Shown here one piece after another: positions 1-13,159 of a stretch of 64,000 nucleotides of DNA. Location of the stretch: positions 4,694,953-4,758,952 of the forward strand of contig JAQFVV010012405.1 in the NCBI GenBank assembly GCA_028023455.1. Reading direction: 5' to 3'. Within the stretch, counting starts at the first letter, position 1; the number at the start of each line of letters is the position of its first letter. Below the pieces are notes generated by a model. That model saw only the letters and a list, made by a program, of their open reading frames with translations. It was not told the origin of the DNA and ran no database searches. The DNA is from Epiperipatus broadwayi (lineage: Eukaryota; Onychophora; Udeonychophora; Euonychophora; Peripatidae). Made by a program: the position numbers and the translations under genes.

Positions 1-985
1 TGTTTTTAAAAAGTTTTGTCTACATTATAATTGCATTTTTTTTTGTCTTTGTTAAATAAATGCGTTCATAAATGGTTTAAAATAATGCCTTTTCAATTCA
101 AACAAGTATATGTGTGAAACATTATTAGTTTTATTTATTTATTTATTTAAATGTGTAATACAGTATAATAATTATCTATGATCAGCCACTTGGGAAATTG
201 TTCAATTAGAGTTGTAAACTAAGTTTAACAGTTCCATTGTATAGATAAACTAGGATTTTATTTGGGAAATTTATGCTTTTTTTAGTTTTTGTCTTTGTCT
301 GTTTTACTATCAGTAATATTAAGATTTATAATAGGGTAATTCTGTATAGTACTTTGATTTTATCAAATAGACAAAGATTACAGCATGGTCTGTTAGAATA
401 ATTATTTATAAATGCAAGTTACAATTTTTTTTTTACACAGGAAAAGGCATCTAAAATTTACAGACATCATCGAATACAAAATAAACAACCAAATAGTTTA
501 TGTTAATTGATTATAACATCAATAAAATAATGCTTCGTTAAAAAAAATTTGGTCTATTCTTGTGGGATGACAAATGTGCTCCTGGTTTTGAGGACGTTCC
601 TCACTATTAGTACAGTAGTGCTCTTTACCGGGCTTATTGGAGTCAACTAAATCCAGTATTGAGTTATAGCAAAATTAGATAATTATGTCCAGCATTCTCA
701 TAAAGGCATCCGATACACAGATAACTATCACTTTGTAAGGTTAATTATTTAAATCTTATTCCTCATTTCTTATACATGCTATCTTACAAAAGACAATTTT
801 CAGAGTATTGATGAATGGGTACCCCCAAATATCAACTCAAATGCAGTCTGATTTGGGGATGAAGTATTATATGCCGGTGACCAGTGCTTCCATGTTTCCA
901 TATACAGCCATTCTGTAGCCAAGAGAGAGTCCCAGTTCTTAAGTTTGTTCATAAACAGTTTGAAGACCTGCCAGGACTCATGAGC
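1..985. other. AT-rich sequence with no recognised gene
   Basis: No ORF or RNA gene can be supported. The part from about 550 to 975 is less AT-rich and more complex than its surroundings and lies directly beside the LINE fragment at 990-1760, so it may be further retroelement-derived DNA. I could not recognise a conserved motif in it on either strand. Confidence 0.4.
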
Positions 986-989
986 ATCA

Positions 990-1760
990 GTATTAAATCT
1001 TAGCTAGCACCCAGTAAGTAAGCCAGAGTGCAAAGTGAGCAAAAAGTGCCATCCTAATTACCGCAAAGCGACCATTCCTCAGTGCACTTTGTATGGACAA
1101 CACAATACTTTTTTCTATTGGAACACTTTCAATTTCATTCTTAGTTGAAAAAAAAAATTGGCATTGATAAAACATGTGGTCCATTGTTTCATCATCTCTA
1201 TTACAAAAGTCACATGTGGTGTTAATTTCAGCACATCCTCTCCTGGTAACTAAGAAATGCTGTATAGGAACCACAGTGAAATTAAATTTGATTATAAATC
1301 CAGAATTCTGGGCTCTTGACCCCAGTATTTTGATTTCTTCAGGATCAAATTAGTTAGTTTCAACTTAATCTGTAACTTCATTTGTTTGGGGGGTGCCAGC
1401 TTATACACATCCCAATAACAGAATTTAGTGAAAATTATCTGTTTTGTTAGCATGAAGAATTTCTGTAAGTAAACTCTAAGATCTGCAATCCACTTACTGG
1501 GTATTGGAGGAGGAATACCTGTAGGTTCCATTCCCTCCTCTTCTCGATTACATGTTGCCTTAGAATAAGTTGCTCCAAGAGTAGTTATAGCTTTATGCAT
1601 AAACCATGTACTAATTGCATGGAATCAAGTCCGTTAAGCTCCCTTGGCATCTGGTCCTTCAAAGGGCTGATGCAATTGCTTTTGTCCTTCCAAAGGAACC
1701 TCATACAGATGGAATTTATGAATCTTTTGAAAGACTCAGCTGGCTTAATAAATGGTAGAT
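990..1760 (-). pseudogene. LINE (non-LTR retrotransposon) ORF2 C-terminal fragment with zf-RVT-like zinc finger
   Basis: On the minus strand, pieces in different frames read as the end of a reverse-transcriptase polyprotein. Near 1640-1740 there is an INSICMRFLWKDKS-type segment, resembling the FLW.GK stretch that follows the RT/thumb region in L1/Tx1-like LINEs. At 1292-1600 there is a WIADLRVYLQKF segment. At 993-1274 the residues CDFCNRDDETMDHMFYQC match the CxxC...ETxxHxxxxC zinc finger (zf-RVT) at the LINE C-terminus, followed by a hydrophobic tail containing FALWLT. Frame changes and stops between the pieces show a dead, 5'-truncated copy. The same tail occurs on the plus strand at 10241-10620, so both belong to one family. 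The clade assignment (L1/Tx1-like) is inference. Confidence 0.72.
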
Positions 1761-1829
1761 TATTTCACAGACACACAAACATATTCAGCAATGCTGTCTT
1801 GCTTTTCACTTTATATCACTTTTAAAAAT

Positions 1830-4670
1830 ATTTTAACGCCCATTAATTCACATAATCTACTGAATAATATAAAGGTACATTTTTAAAATAAGACTCCAAT
1901 ATCTACTGTAATCAAATCAAATGACTAAATAAACCATAATTAGAAAATATTTTTTTAATTATACTCATCGCTATCATCCACATACAAAATGTCATAAAAA
2001 CATACAAAAATGACTTGTTTTCAAATGTTTGATGTTTGTAAAATTAATATCACTTATGCATTATGTATTTTAGAAATTATCAGTATTCAGCATACAAAAT
2101 ATAAAAATTAAATTTTTTTTTTATAGATAGTACATAATTAATGTTCAATTAAATTCTACTACAGGAATGAACATATTGTATATGTTAAAAACAATGCTCT
2201 ATTTTTTTGTTAACATTCCTGATATGTACATCATTTATAAATTATATTATAGGTATATATGCGCATACATTTATTTAAAATGTCTGCTCTCTTTATATAC
2301 ATGTGAGTGTATAGTTTTCTGCAACATCAAATGGTAAAGTTATTTCAATTTACATGGATATAATCTCTTAATTTCCATTCTATATAAAACTAAAAATCCA
2401 TGAAAAGAAATATAAATACAACTCACATGCACAATAAAAAAAAACATGTATATAAAATTGAAAAAATAAGTCCAAAACCATTCAGATTAAAAAAATTCTT
2501 CAAAATAGGAGAAAGTTTGCATGAGTTATCATGATGTTACACTTTAATCTTTTAAATATCTCAATAGCTTCTCTGATCTTATATTGGTGAAGTCACATCC
2601 GGATAAGATTCTGATGTTATAAAATCAATATTGTGGCCTGAATTCATGAGTATTCTTTAACTGCATTAATATGTTCACTTTTTTTCTAGCACTCCGTATG
2701 ACAATTACTCATACCAAATGTCACATAAAATTTCATGAACTCCATAAGCCTAATTTATAATCAAAATCGTACATGAATGAACCCAAAGAATATATATACA
2801 CACACATGCATATATATATACACACACAAATACAAAAAAAAAATACTGGTGTATAAAGTTACTTTAACATTTCAACCAGACTGGTTATCAGAAAAATATA
2901 TATATTGTGACAATACAAACTCATTCAGTGATACTTGTTTCAAGTTCAAAATAAAAACTTTCTAGTAACATTTAAATAAAATAATTGACAACTTTAAAGT
3001 CAAACTGAAAGTTAACCTATTAATGATGACCACACATGATTACATAATTAATAAGTATTTGAATCAAATATACTGAATTCAAAATAAATGATTGGAAAGA
3101 TTTGTAAATAATAAATATGCTATTGTTATATATAAAAGCATAATATTTAATATTCTGTGTGTAGTTAGTTACTTTTTTAATTTCTTAACCTGGGAATGTT
3201 ATTTAATATTTTGATAGAATATAAAAAAAAGTAAAACTGTTTAATAAAATTAAATGAATTGGAAACAATATTAAAAAAGCTTACATAATTAATTATATTT
3301 AGTAATTAATAGATTATCTGATTGTTTATTTATAAACGGATTTTTAAAAAAACAGGGGGGAAAAATTGGTGTTAATGACAGTTTTTCATAAGCAAGAGTG
3401 TGAGCTTGTGGACTATGAAAACATTTTTGTCAGTTTCAGAAAAGCTATATATAATTCACTAAAAGATACATTTATATTTATTCATTCATTCATAGGTTCA
3501 TTAACATATCACAGCAGATATTTATTCTTTCAGTCTCCTAGAGAATACATGAAATGATAATGCAATGCAAAACATAGATTAGAAAAGCAAAACATATAAG
3601 GACAAATAACCATAGCTTTAAAAATACTTTAATGTCCTACCCCACATTGCCAAAGTATAACTCCTTGACAGTGAAAAGATGTCATGTCTCAACTTGCTGA
3701 AGACAAATAAGATACAGCAGAAAGGATTTACAGACTTTGGCAAGTTGAACATTAAACCCAAGATAATGAAAAGTAAAGAGTGGCATAAAAAAATTTAATA
3801 GGAAGAAGACAAATTCATAGTTGTAGATAGATATCCAACAGTAAACTTACTAATTTTTTTAAATCTGCAATAAGAATTTTTTATTTTCTTATATTTGTCA
3901 ATTTATTTTTAAAAATCCATTTTATTCTTATATATATATATATATTGATTCAGTTTATTGAAACTTTTATTTAGGATTTCTTTCCATTATATTTTAAAGG
4001 CTGTGATTGCCTTAGAAAATTAGCCTCATTTGAATTATGATGAAATATACTTATGTATGATAGCAATGTTAAGGGATAAAAAGATGTGGCAAATTAAATC
4101 ACTTATTTATTTTTTGAATCTTTTGTTGAAAAGCATATATACTTTCTGACATAGTTCAGATTACAATATTGTATTTGTTTAGGCATATAATCAGGAGTAA
4201 TTTGTAATTAGCCACATTATTTTAATAAATTATTTTTGTTATTTAAAACTATCTATCCATCTATTTTAAAATGACTTGTTTATATCCTTGACCATGCTTG
4301 TGTTTTATGCTGTTGATACATCAAAATATTAATGAAGAAGGAATTAAGATATTAAGACATTCAAACATTATTCCAATGATATATAATCTTCCAAAGGAAA
4401 ATAATACACCAGGAATCTATATAGTAAATCCCTATTATAAATGGAGTTAACTAATGACATGACTATGATGTTGAAAATTGATGATAAGGAAAGAATTCAT
4501 GCTTCATTTAGAATTTTTTATTATGGTTTTTGCAAAGTGGATATATATGATTTAACTATCATCATCCTAATCATTTTGTTTAACAAAACATGCGTAAACA
4601 CAAAGTGTATCCTATGCAATGTTCAGTTTTACATCTTACAACCTTAGATCAAAAATCACAAATTTTAACA
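1830..4670. other. AT-rich DNA without recognised genes
   Basis: Only short, low-complexity reading frames occur here. TA/CA microsatellite patches lie around 2795-2830 and 3930-3945. Nothing else was recognised. Confidence 0.5.
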
Positions 4671-4672
4671 TT

Positions 4673-4676
4673 TTAC

Positions 4677-4731
<55 letters not shown>
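4673..4731. repeat. (TA)n(TG)n microsatellite
   Basis: A run of TA followed by a run of TG/GT. It ends exactly where the fold-back element begins at 4732, so the element either inserted into the microsatellite or carries it. Confidence 0.9.
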
Positions 4732-4733
<2 letters not shown>

Positions 4734-5008
4734 TCACTAGATGGAGCTTTACCAATAGCCCACTATCAAGTTTGTTTACATAAATGCTGAGAGAGATAGA
4801 ATTCAATCTTTTTCAAATTGTCTCCAACCTTTAAACCATGGTTTCGAGCTAGTCTTCCTACCCTTTTACTGATGTAAGCCAACTAGCTCAAAACCATGGT
4901 TTAAATGTTGGAGACAATTTGAAAAGAGATATTGAATTCTATCTCTCTCAGTGTTTATGTAAACAAAGCTTGATAGTGGACTATTGGTAAAGCTCTATCT
5001 AGTGATCA
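4732..5008. mobile_element. Fold-back (MITE-like) element
   Basis: The left half starts GATCACTAGATGGAGC and continues through TTTACCAATAG, GTTTACATAAA, GAGAGAGATAGAATTCAAT and AACCATGGTTT. The right half repeats these as a reverse complement and ends AGTGATC. The arms are about 120 bp each and separated by roughly 35 bp, so the whole unit is close to one long imperfect hairpin. It encodes nothing. The structure is that of a MITE or fold-back element. The superfamily is not determined, and no clear target duplication is visible because the left flank is a microsatellite. Confidence 0.8.
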
Positions 5009-8000
5009 TAAAATGCAAGCTATGAGCAAGTTATGAAATTTATAACTTGTTTTGTTTAGAACTAACAATATGTTATCACTGAAATAATATATTCTGAGTA
5101 CTGTTTATATCAAAGTACTAACCTCTATTTGTCAAATTCACTTTTTAAACAACAAAAAATTATTTTTTTTTCTCATTTGCCTTCCTTGCATTTTATAAAA
5201 ATAGCAAATCTAACAATTAATAGTATATAAGAAAAGCTTTAATCCAAATCTGATATTAATAAAACCTCATTCAACTTACAAGAGTTCAACTAAATATCAA
5301 ATGCGTAAATATTAAATAATGCAGTGCTAAAAATACATAATCATTACAATAATAAACCACCCATGTATTATTTATCGATGCACCATTCTCTCTTATCAAA
5401 TCCATTTTATAAATGAAAAATTCCCCATTTTTTATAAAGATCCAACAATGATAAATGAGTAAAAATGAAATTCTTGTGAACTTGAAAGCATGTTAGGCCT
5501 TAAAGCTGAATATTAAAAAAACTACCTTTTTTATGGATATATTTATTAATTACCAGATATTACATTGATTCAGGAAAGAAAAAAATTGGTATAGTTGAAT
5601 AATCAATTATATTAAATAAGGCTATTTTAATATCAATTTGTATTGAAAACTGTAAATTCATTTGTCAGATTTGCTATTCTTACAAGAATTATGGATTTGA
5701 CAATAAAAGGCTGTCCACTGACAAAATCAGTTTTTCTTTCATGTATTTATATAAAATGCAATTTAGAAACATTGTAAATATGAAAGTGATATCAGATATT
5801 AAAACCCATAGTTTAAGGAATTATTGTAAATAAGTTTTGTTGAAATAGATTATTTATTGGTGATATTTAAATGAGAATAACATTGTAATGATGATGGGAG
5901 TGGAAGCCATTTTCAAAGGTATTTGATATAGATAGATATCTAAATGCACATCCTGAAGAAACTGTTCATTTTTTCCTTCTGCTGCAATGTATAGAACAAA
6001 GGAGAATGTGATCTATTTAATTATATATATATATATTAGAAACCAGTCAACACTTAGACAATCCCAATATAGATAACAAGCAAGAATTTCGAACTATTGT
6101 CAATGCAACCTTCTTTTAGCAATTATTATTTAGCCTTGAGCATTATTACACTTATATATCTATATATATATTAACAATTTAAGCTTATTTAAACCATGAA
6201 TTTTCAGTCTGTTGTTAAAGCAATCTCTATAAGACACATTGCTTATTTTTTTAATTTATTTTGGTTGCACTAATATAATTTGGTTTTCATATTATATTTG
6301 CAATCAAGTCATATAATTTCATGTATATTTAAATTTTTATTTTTTTATAATAATTAAATTGCTTATATTTAAATTATTTAATTATTTTTTTGCATGTTAC
6401 TTTTCTGAAGAATATTTATTTTTACTTATTTACTACAGCACTAAATTTTGTACATTTCCTGTTAAATACAAAGAACATTTTATTTCCCTTTTAAGATTAA
6501 TCACAAATGACTAGCAATATCTGTTTAAATCTGGTTGAAACTAGAATATATTATTCATTCATAATTGCTATTCATGCTAAGAATACCACAATTTTATAAT
6601 CAAGAATGCATCAATAACAAAAACAATTATATTTATCTTTAAAAATAAGTATGTGTAGCTCTTGTGAATAAATCAAATCTAAAACATTTTTAAAGCAGTA
6701 ACAAAAAGAAAAGATGTCTTTTCACAAAACAAAGAAATAACAAAAATTAAGCTAAGAAATGATAACTCAATTATTTAATATATTTTTACTAAACTTAATG
6801 AAATCATCAAAGTCAAGCTCCATCATTTTTATCTTTTACAAATATTTTAGTGCCGCACAAGAAATAATACTAAGATGGTAAATAATAAATCAAACTATTC
6901 TTGATGCTAATTTTAAGATAATAGTAAGCTTACACTTAATGCATGTGGTAGCAATAATAACTCCACCAGAAATGAAAGTATATATTACTTTTGGAATTCA
7001 CTATATCTATTCTTGAGCAATAAGCAATTTGATTTTAATGATGATATTATAGTAAACTCTAAAGCTTAAAGTTTATGGATTATAACTCCAATTCTTTGAT
7101 GATTTTCAAACATTATTTAAACTTCTAAGCAGCAAACAACTTGATGATGATAATAATAATTATTATTATTAATGCATTTTCGGTTTTTAAATGTAGTATT
7201 AGTGAACCAAGACTTTTAGCTACTATCTAAAAAAGGATAAAATACCTATTTACTAACCATAATTAATTTACTTTGTTGAGGTGGCTTTAGAGCATCTAGC
7301 TAAAAAATAATATTTATATCCTATAATAACTAAGAATCACCTAGCCCAGGTATAAACTTTAAACCATGAAGATGAAAGGCAGCATAATCATTATTTCATT
7401 GGACTCATTAACTTCATAACTTGCAGCTTTGTTAGAAAACCCTGCTTGCTTACTTCTGAAAAAGTATGATAGTTCTGCCACATTGCATTGCTGTTTCATC
7501 ATTATATTAAGTGATATTCATAGTTTTTTTGAACAGTTTCTATGGATCTGCTTTTATTGATTTAAATTTTAAAAAAAATTTGAAAGGGTCAGTGTGTTAT
7601 TGGTTTGGGTATGGTTTTCATTGTATAAGTTTTTAAATTAAAATTTTTTTTGTTTGTTTATAAAATATTTTTGATTAATTTTACACACTAATTAATTGAT
7701 AATTACTTAAAACAAATAAATACATATGTACTCTTTTAATTTATTCATTTATTTTTTATTTTTGGATATAAAAGTTAAACTTAACTGTTACTATTAAACA
7801 AAAAAATAGTGTCTCTAGTGTCATTATCTGTCAGAATTGATGTTAAAATGTTTTCAAATATTATAATAATTATAAAGCAAATATCAGATTTTAAAGCAGA
7901 ATTTGATAGGTTTATCATAAATATATTCATTTGTTCACATAAAAAAAACTTAAAATGGATTCATCCATTTTCTGAAAGTGTTTACATAAACATCATTGAT

Positions 8001-9049
8001 GGCATTTATGGTATGTTGGTCTTATTTACAATTCAGTTTTTAAATATATAAAAAGTTTATTGTTTAGAATATTATTCATTTATAAAAGTAAACTAAAAAA
8101 AAAAATTAAGTACAACTTATTTATTGAGTTTTAGTACAAAATAAAAGATTTTATACAGAAGTGAAAGGTTGAGCATTTTCAAAAACTTTCACCAGATGAA
8201 CAAGAGAAAAAATTAGAATTTAAGAAGGTTAAATATTTATTTGTTAAAGAAGTGAAATCATATAAGCAATTTAAAATGTGCCTCTATTGTGGAAAAATCT
8301 GTAATGAATGAGTAGAGTTGAAAAGATAAGTTGAAATATGAGGTTGGTAATTGGTTGTTTTTTTTAGAGATATTTATGTATAATTTCCAAGTAACTATTA
8401 CTTATAAAAGAACTATTTCTTGGTATTAGTTACAAAAAGAAAATGCTTTAAACCAAGACTTCTATGAAATGTGTCATTAGAGTTGCAAACATGTAACAGA
8501 TGATTTAGCTTTCTGTTGAAAAAAAAATATTTTTAAAAAACTTACAAGTACTGTGTTGCTAATGGGGCACAATTAGCATGTGCATAAAAGAGAAAAAAAT
8601 CCTTATTTTTATAGTTATTCACTGTGTTTCATTAGAATGAGAAGTGATTTTAAGCAGGTGTCCATGAAAAAATTTATAAAAATAAACACTTTAAATTTAA
8701 CTTCAACTTTATCATTAATAAATTAGAAACTGATTTTTCAACATCACTAAAACCTGCATCTGCATTCTTAATAGTGTTCCTAAATCTGTTATAAATTAGT
8801 AACACCTTTTCCCCTTGTCTATAATTTTTAAGCTATATATTTCCTTTTTTTTTTACACAAATATATCTTTGTTTTTTTATTCCTTAATCCTAATATATAA
8901 TCTCTTGCAATTTTTTTTAATATGATGAAATCTTGTAAATCAATTTTAATCCACTTCTGATGACAATACATTTTTTTAGTTTGCAAACAATTTTAGCAAT
9001 AACAACAAAAAAAGACAAACAAAACTTTATACAATAGCATCATTCAGTA
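5009..9049. other. AT-rich DNA; contains one copy of a dispersed repeat (about 5484-5620)
   Basis: No gene was recognised. The segment from about 5484 to 5620 (AAAGCTGAATATTAAAAAAA, then ATTAATTACCAGATATTACA) is shared with 27590-27720. ORFs in the interval are short and low in complexity. Confidence 0.5.
5484..5620 (+). repeat. Dispersed repeat, copy 1
   Basis: It shares AAGCTGAATATTAAAAAAAC and, further on, TTAATTACCAGATATTACAT plus a GATTCAGGAAAG/GGTTCAGAAAAG segment with the copy at 27536-27720. No coding content. The class is unknown. Confidence 0.65.
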
Positions 9050-9050
9050 C

Positions 9051-9100
9051 AAGTTACTCTGGCTTGCACTGAGTGGCATTACAGAGTTTTACCTCTGTGT
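9051..9100 (+). repeat. Solo arm of the fold-back family seen at 53526-53793
   Basis: The sequence GTTACTCTGGCTTGCACTGA, then GTGGCATTACAGAGTTTTAC and CTCTGTG, matches the right arm of the fold-back at 53739-53793. A few bases (the ACTGTAT part) are missing. It appears to be a single arm or relic. Confidence 0.75.
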
Positions 9101-9388
9101 TAATAGCCTGTGTAAGCATAGAGAAATGATTGTGTGATGTTTAGTGGTTTAACAAAAAAAAAAAACAGTAAAAATGTAAACTTCTAATTTTATTTAGAAT
9201 TCACTATTTTTTATAGTAATATCATCTAGAAGTGTTAAGTTCTACTTAAACCCACTTTATTCCTAATTTCTTTTACTATATAAAATAAAAAAATAGAAAA
9301 TAATGAATCCACAAAATTTTATTCTGCGCAAAAGAAATGATGCAAATGCAAGGTCAAAGAGACTTGCTATATAGCAAGTGATCCCACA

Positions 9389-9529
9389 GCTATAAAGAGA
9401 AAAGAAGTTTGCTTAAGCATTTCCAAAAAATGGATGCTATAAAGAGAAAAGAAGTTTGCTTAAGCATTTCCAAAAAATGGATGCTATAAAGAGAAAAGAA
9501 GTTTGCTTAAGCATTTCCAAAAAATGGAT
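9389..9529 (+). repeat. Three tandem copies of a 47-bp unit
   Basis: Three identical copies start at 9389, 9436 and 9483. Each begins GCTATAAAGAGAAAAGAAG and contains TTGCTTAAGCATTTCC. A partial fourth copy (GCTATA) follows. Identity between copies indicates recent duplication. A small palindrome (TTGCTATATAGCAA) lies just upstream at 9364-9377. Confidence 0.92.
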
Positions 9530-9539
9530 GCTATAGGCA

Positions 9540-10235
9540 ATTTGTATAAATTTACACAAAACCTTATCATAAGCATCTCTCAGTAACAAGCTATGATTAT
9601 GGGAACTCAAGATTTCCTGAAAGTGCTCAGGTTGCTAATTAAAATTATTAATTATATAGCTTCATTATGTGTGCGTAAATCACAATTATAGTCATATAAA
9701 TACAATAAAATAAAAAAATTATCAGCTTCCACAAATAAAAATTAATTGGGTTTAAAAAATCATTTAAATAAATTCGCAACTAATGCCAACCTTTTATTAA
9801 TTCCAATCCATTTATGAGATAATTAAATGTTCATTTTTGCTCCAAATTAGACTGAAAGTATGTCTTACTTATAACTTTGTTTGTTATTATTCAAACCTAA
9901 ATGACTTGTGCTTTTAGTGCACTTTGTTTTTGTTTTTTAAATATTATTTATTTTACCTGCTACATATTAATGTTTTAGCATAATTATGAAATTATTTTGT
10001 TAATTTTTTTTATTTTAATCAAACTACCCTAACTTTTTAACTTTAAATTTTTAATCAGTTTAACATATTTGATAAAACTGAGCATTATTCAAATAGCATC
10101 AAAAATGTTCTTTTCTCAATAAGACTTAGCAAATAGATCCAATTTTTTTTCATAGTTAAATAACCATTCAAATTTGTTTATCTTTTCATCATAATTTCTG
10201 AACAGTTCTCATCTATTTTTCCTCCAACAGTAATT
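9540..10235. other. AT-rich DNA without recognised genes
   Basis: Nothing recognised beyond A/T tracts. Confidence 0.5.
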
Positions 10236-10240
10236 TATAT

Positions 10241-10620
10241 TTGCAAAATTATTATATGCACCACTTGGTACTAAAAGAATACTATTACAGTGTCAGTTGT
10301 GCAGATTATATGATGAGACAATACTCCATATTTTCTATATTTGTCCTGCTCTTAAGTCGATTAGGGACTTTATTGTTTGCGAATGTCTCTCTGGATCTTA
10401 GGGATGCTCTTTCTGTTTCTAATACTCTTAAGAAGGGATTGTTTGCAGCAATAAGATTATCTATCTTTATAACTTTTTCTTTATGGTTGACACATTGCAG
10501 GCTCATCTTTGGTCATTCTCAGGTCTCGGCTCTAAGTGTCTTTATTAAGCTTCTTGATCAAGTCAATCAGTGAGACTCTCTGCTTTCACCTGCGAGTCTA
10601 CATGATGATACTTGGGTGAA
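10241..10620 (+). pseudogene. LINE ORF2 C-terminal fragment with zf-RVT-like zinc finger (second copy)
   Basis: Around 10289-10400, one frame reads CQLCRLYDETILHIFYIC followed by PALKSIRDFIVC, the CxxC...ETxxHxFxxC zinc finger at the end of many LINE polyproteins. A frame change then leads into a tail in a second frame (LKKGLFAAIRLSIFITFSLW) that ends at a stop at about 10573. This tail parallels the minus-strand copy at 993-1274 (LRNGRFAVIRMALFAHFALW), so the two are the same family. The 3' flank to about 10780 contains a short TATGTTAC-type repetition and an AATAAA-like A-rich end, consistent with a LINE 3' UTR. The copy is frameshifted and 5'-truncated, hence a pseudogene. Confidence 0.74.
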
Positions 10621-10785
10621 AGCTTTATTTTCCTCTTGATCTTATTAAGATACCCTTTTCTCTGCATTGATCTTTTCAAGTTTCATTCTGAATGCTATGT
10701 AAATTTTTATAAAGTTTAACTGTATATATGTTACTATGTATATTACTATGTTACTATGTTTAATAAATTTATTTTAAAACAAGAA
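10621..10785 (+). repeat. Probable LINE 3' UTR/tail
   Basis: It follows the LINE fragment directly. It contains several TTACTATGT units and ends with AATAAATTTATTTTAAAAC, suggesting a polyadenylation/tail region. Confidence 0.45.
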
Positions 10786-10789
10786 TACT

Positions 10790-13050
10790 ATTACAACAAT
10801 TACTATTATGAAAACTTGTACACTCTTTAAAAACTGCGTAATTAAATTGTAAGCTAAATCACTAGAAAACAAAACTTTTGTTATAATATGCATTGCATTT
10901 ATTTTCCATTGAATCTCTGATCATCTTATTTAAACAAATTTATAAAATTTATTCCATTACAGATGTTATCAAATTTTAAAAGTGTATATATTGGAATTAC
11001 TTATTCACAACAATCATATTTTATTTAATCTTAAATACAAATTTGAAATTTAATACAAATGAACTTATAATAATCTTTACATAAATAATTATATTTTTTC
11101 ACCTTTCATATCTGTTTTTTCCATTCGTGTGTACTTTTATCTATATTAAAGAATAATTAATTAATGAAGATGTTTATTGCAAAAAAGAACTTGCTAAAAA
11201 AACTGTGCTTTGCTGAGTCAATTTGTATGATGTATATTAGTAAATACACAACAGTGGTGTGTGGAACTAAGTTATATGAGTGGCCTACTAAAAGAAATTG
11301 TGGCACATAACTAGAAAAAGGTATTTTTTATTCTAGGGTGAAAAAGGTAGAGTATTATTATGCATCTCTATGAAACTATCCTTAGAATATTATAAGCATA
11401 AATTGAACTCTACTGAAGTTAACATGAATATAAAGTTAAACAAAGTGTAACAATTTTTAATCCAATAATATATGAATATTAATCACTTAATCTAAATCCA
11501 AATCACTGAATCACTTTCTTTTTTGTGACTAAAATTAGGCTTAGAGTGACTTCAGTTGAGACTTTTCTATAGCATTTGTTGAAGGTTTTGCATTCATTTA
11601 ATGGAAAATTTTACACTAAAATTTAAATGATTGATATTAATTGCAACTAAAATACCTAGATATCAATATCATTCAGTAAAGTAAAACAAAGTCAAACGTT
11701 GGTTTTTAAGTGATCATTGCACTTGGATGATCATAAGTTTATGTATACGTTTTCTTGTCATTTATATTTTTGTAAAATTAAATGAAATATTTGTTTTTGT
11801 GATAAGTATGATGTTCACATTCAGATTTTATTTGAACACATTTGATTTTAATCAGAAAATTTAAGTCAAAGAAAGTGTAATAACATGAAGCATGAAATGA
11901 TGAGCAGAAAAAAATATATATTAAAAAGATTATAGCCATTAATTTATATATATATTATTACAATAGTTTTTAATTAATGAATGTTTTATTTATATTACAT
12001 ATATAAATAATACATGTATAATTTAATATACATCTGTGTCTCGTTTTACATGATAGATAGGTTCCTCAGAAAACACGTGCAAACAAAATCACGCAAAAAT
12101 AGATGTAACTTACATTGAAAAGGGGGGGAAGTGGTCTGTGATTTTTCAAAATTCGCATAAAAGCAAAGCACCAACGTAAAATTACTTTAAAATTTGCGCA
12201 AAAAAAAAATAAGGAAATAAAATATGATTAATAAAAAATTTCAAATTTGAAAAAAATTGATATGACAAACTTTTTTTAACTATAATATTTAATTTTACTC
12301 AAAATAATATATTTTTATGCATAATTTACTGTACAGTAATTTACATTTTTTTATACATGTTTTAATTATTATCGCTATTTGCCCAAAAACACGTTCATTT
12401 GCAAACTAGTAAAAAATCAGATTCTCATGTGATGTGATGTGATGTATTTGGCTTCTCCTTAAATGAAGTCAAGAATATCTCAGCAATTATTCTCACAAGA
12501 GGAAATACAACTAGCACCAAGTTCACTCTCATGGTGTGTTAATGGTTTTCTGTTGACAACGATGATGATTTTATTAATTGTTTATGAACTCAGACTTATG
12601 ATAATATTATTCACCACTGCTGGGAAAAATTTAATTAAATCTAACAACTAAAAATTAAATTCTTATTTTTCTTTAATTTTCAATTCCGTTTAAAAATCAA
12701 ATTTCGTTTTACATCACATTAATTTCAAGTCACCCGTAAGTAATTTTTAAATTATTAATTACAATTAAAAATCAGATTTTAATTTTTAATTGTGCCCACT
12801 GCTATTACTGACCTTTTAAAAATAAACTTGTGGACACTAAATGATTAATAATTGATTACATTCTTTTTTAAAAAGCAAAAACAGAATGTGATTTAAAATG
12901 CAAAATTAACACGCACAATGTTTGAACAAATTTACATTATAATCTTGTAAAATTTAACATGTATATATAAAATGTGGAAATCAATTTTAATTTCATTATT
13001 GCACAAAATCTTACTATTATAAAGCACTGAAAATATTGAAATTACTAAAA
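10790..13050. other. AT-rich DNA without recognised genes
   Basis: No gene seen. The patch 12030-12190 (ACATGATAGATAGGTTCCTC, later GCAAAAATAGATGTAAC) is more complex and could be a transposon remnant, but I cannot classify it. Confidence 0.45.
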
Positions 13051-13051
13051 T

Positions 13052-13150
13052 GAAAGTAGAATTCCAATAATGTGCTATTACTTTCAATGTAATGAAAGCG
13101 CGCAAAATTTATTATTTAAAGTAATAGCGCATTATTGGAGGTCGACTTCC
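13052..13150. repeat. Short inverted repeat (hairpin/MITE-like)
   Basis: The left arm contains CCAATAATGTGCTATTACTTT (13064-13084). The right arm contains its near-perfect reverse complement (13118-13138, one mismatch). Weaker pairing extends about 10 bp outward. The spacer is about 33 bp. Coding content is absent. Confidence 0.7.
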
Positions 13151-13159
13151 AGTGAAACA

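Noticed and set aside
9389-9529. Possible CRISPR-like array
   Set aside because: Three directly adjacent identical units without spacers; it is a simple tandem repeat.
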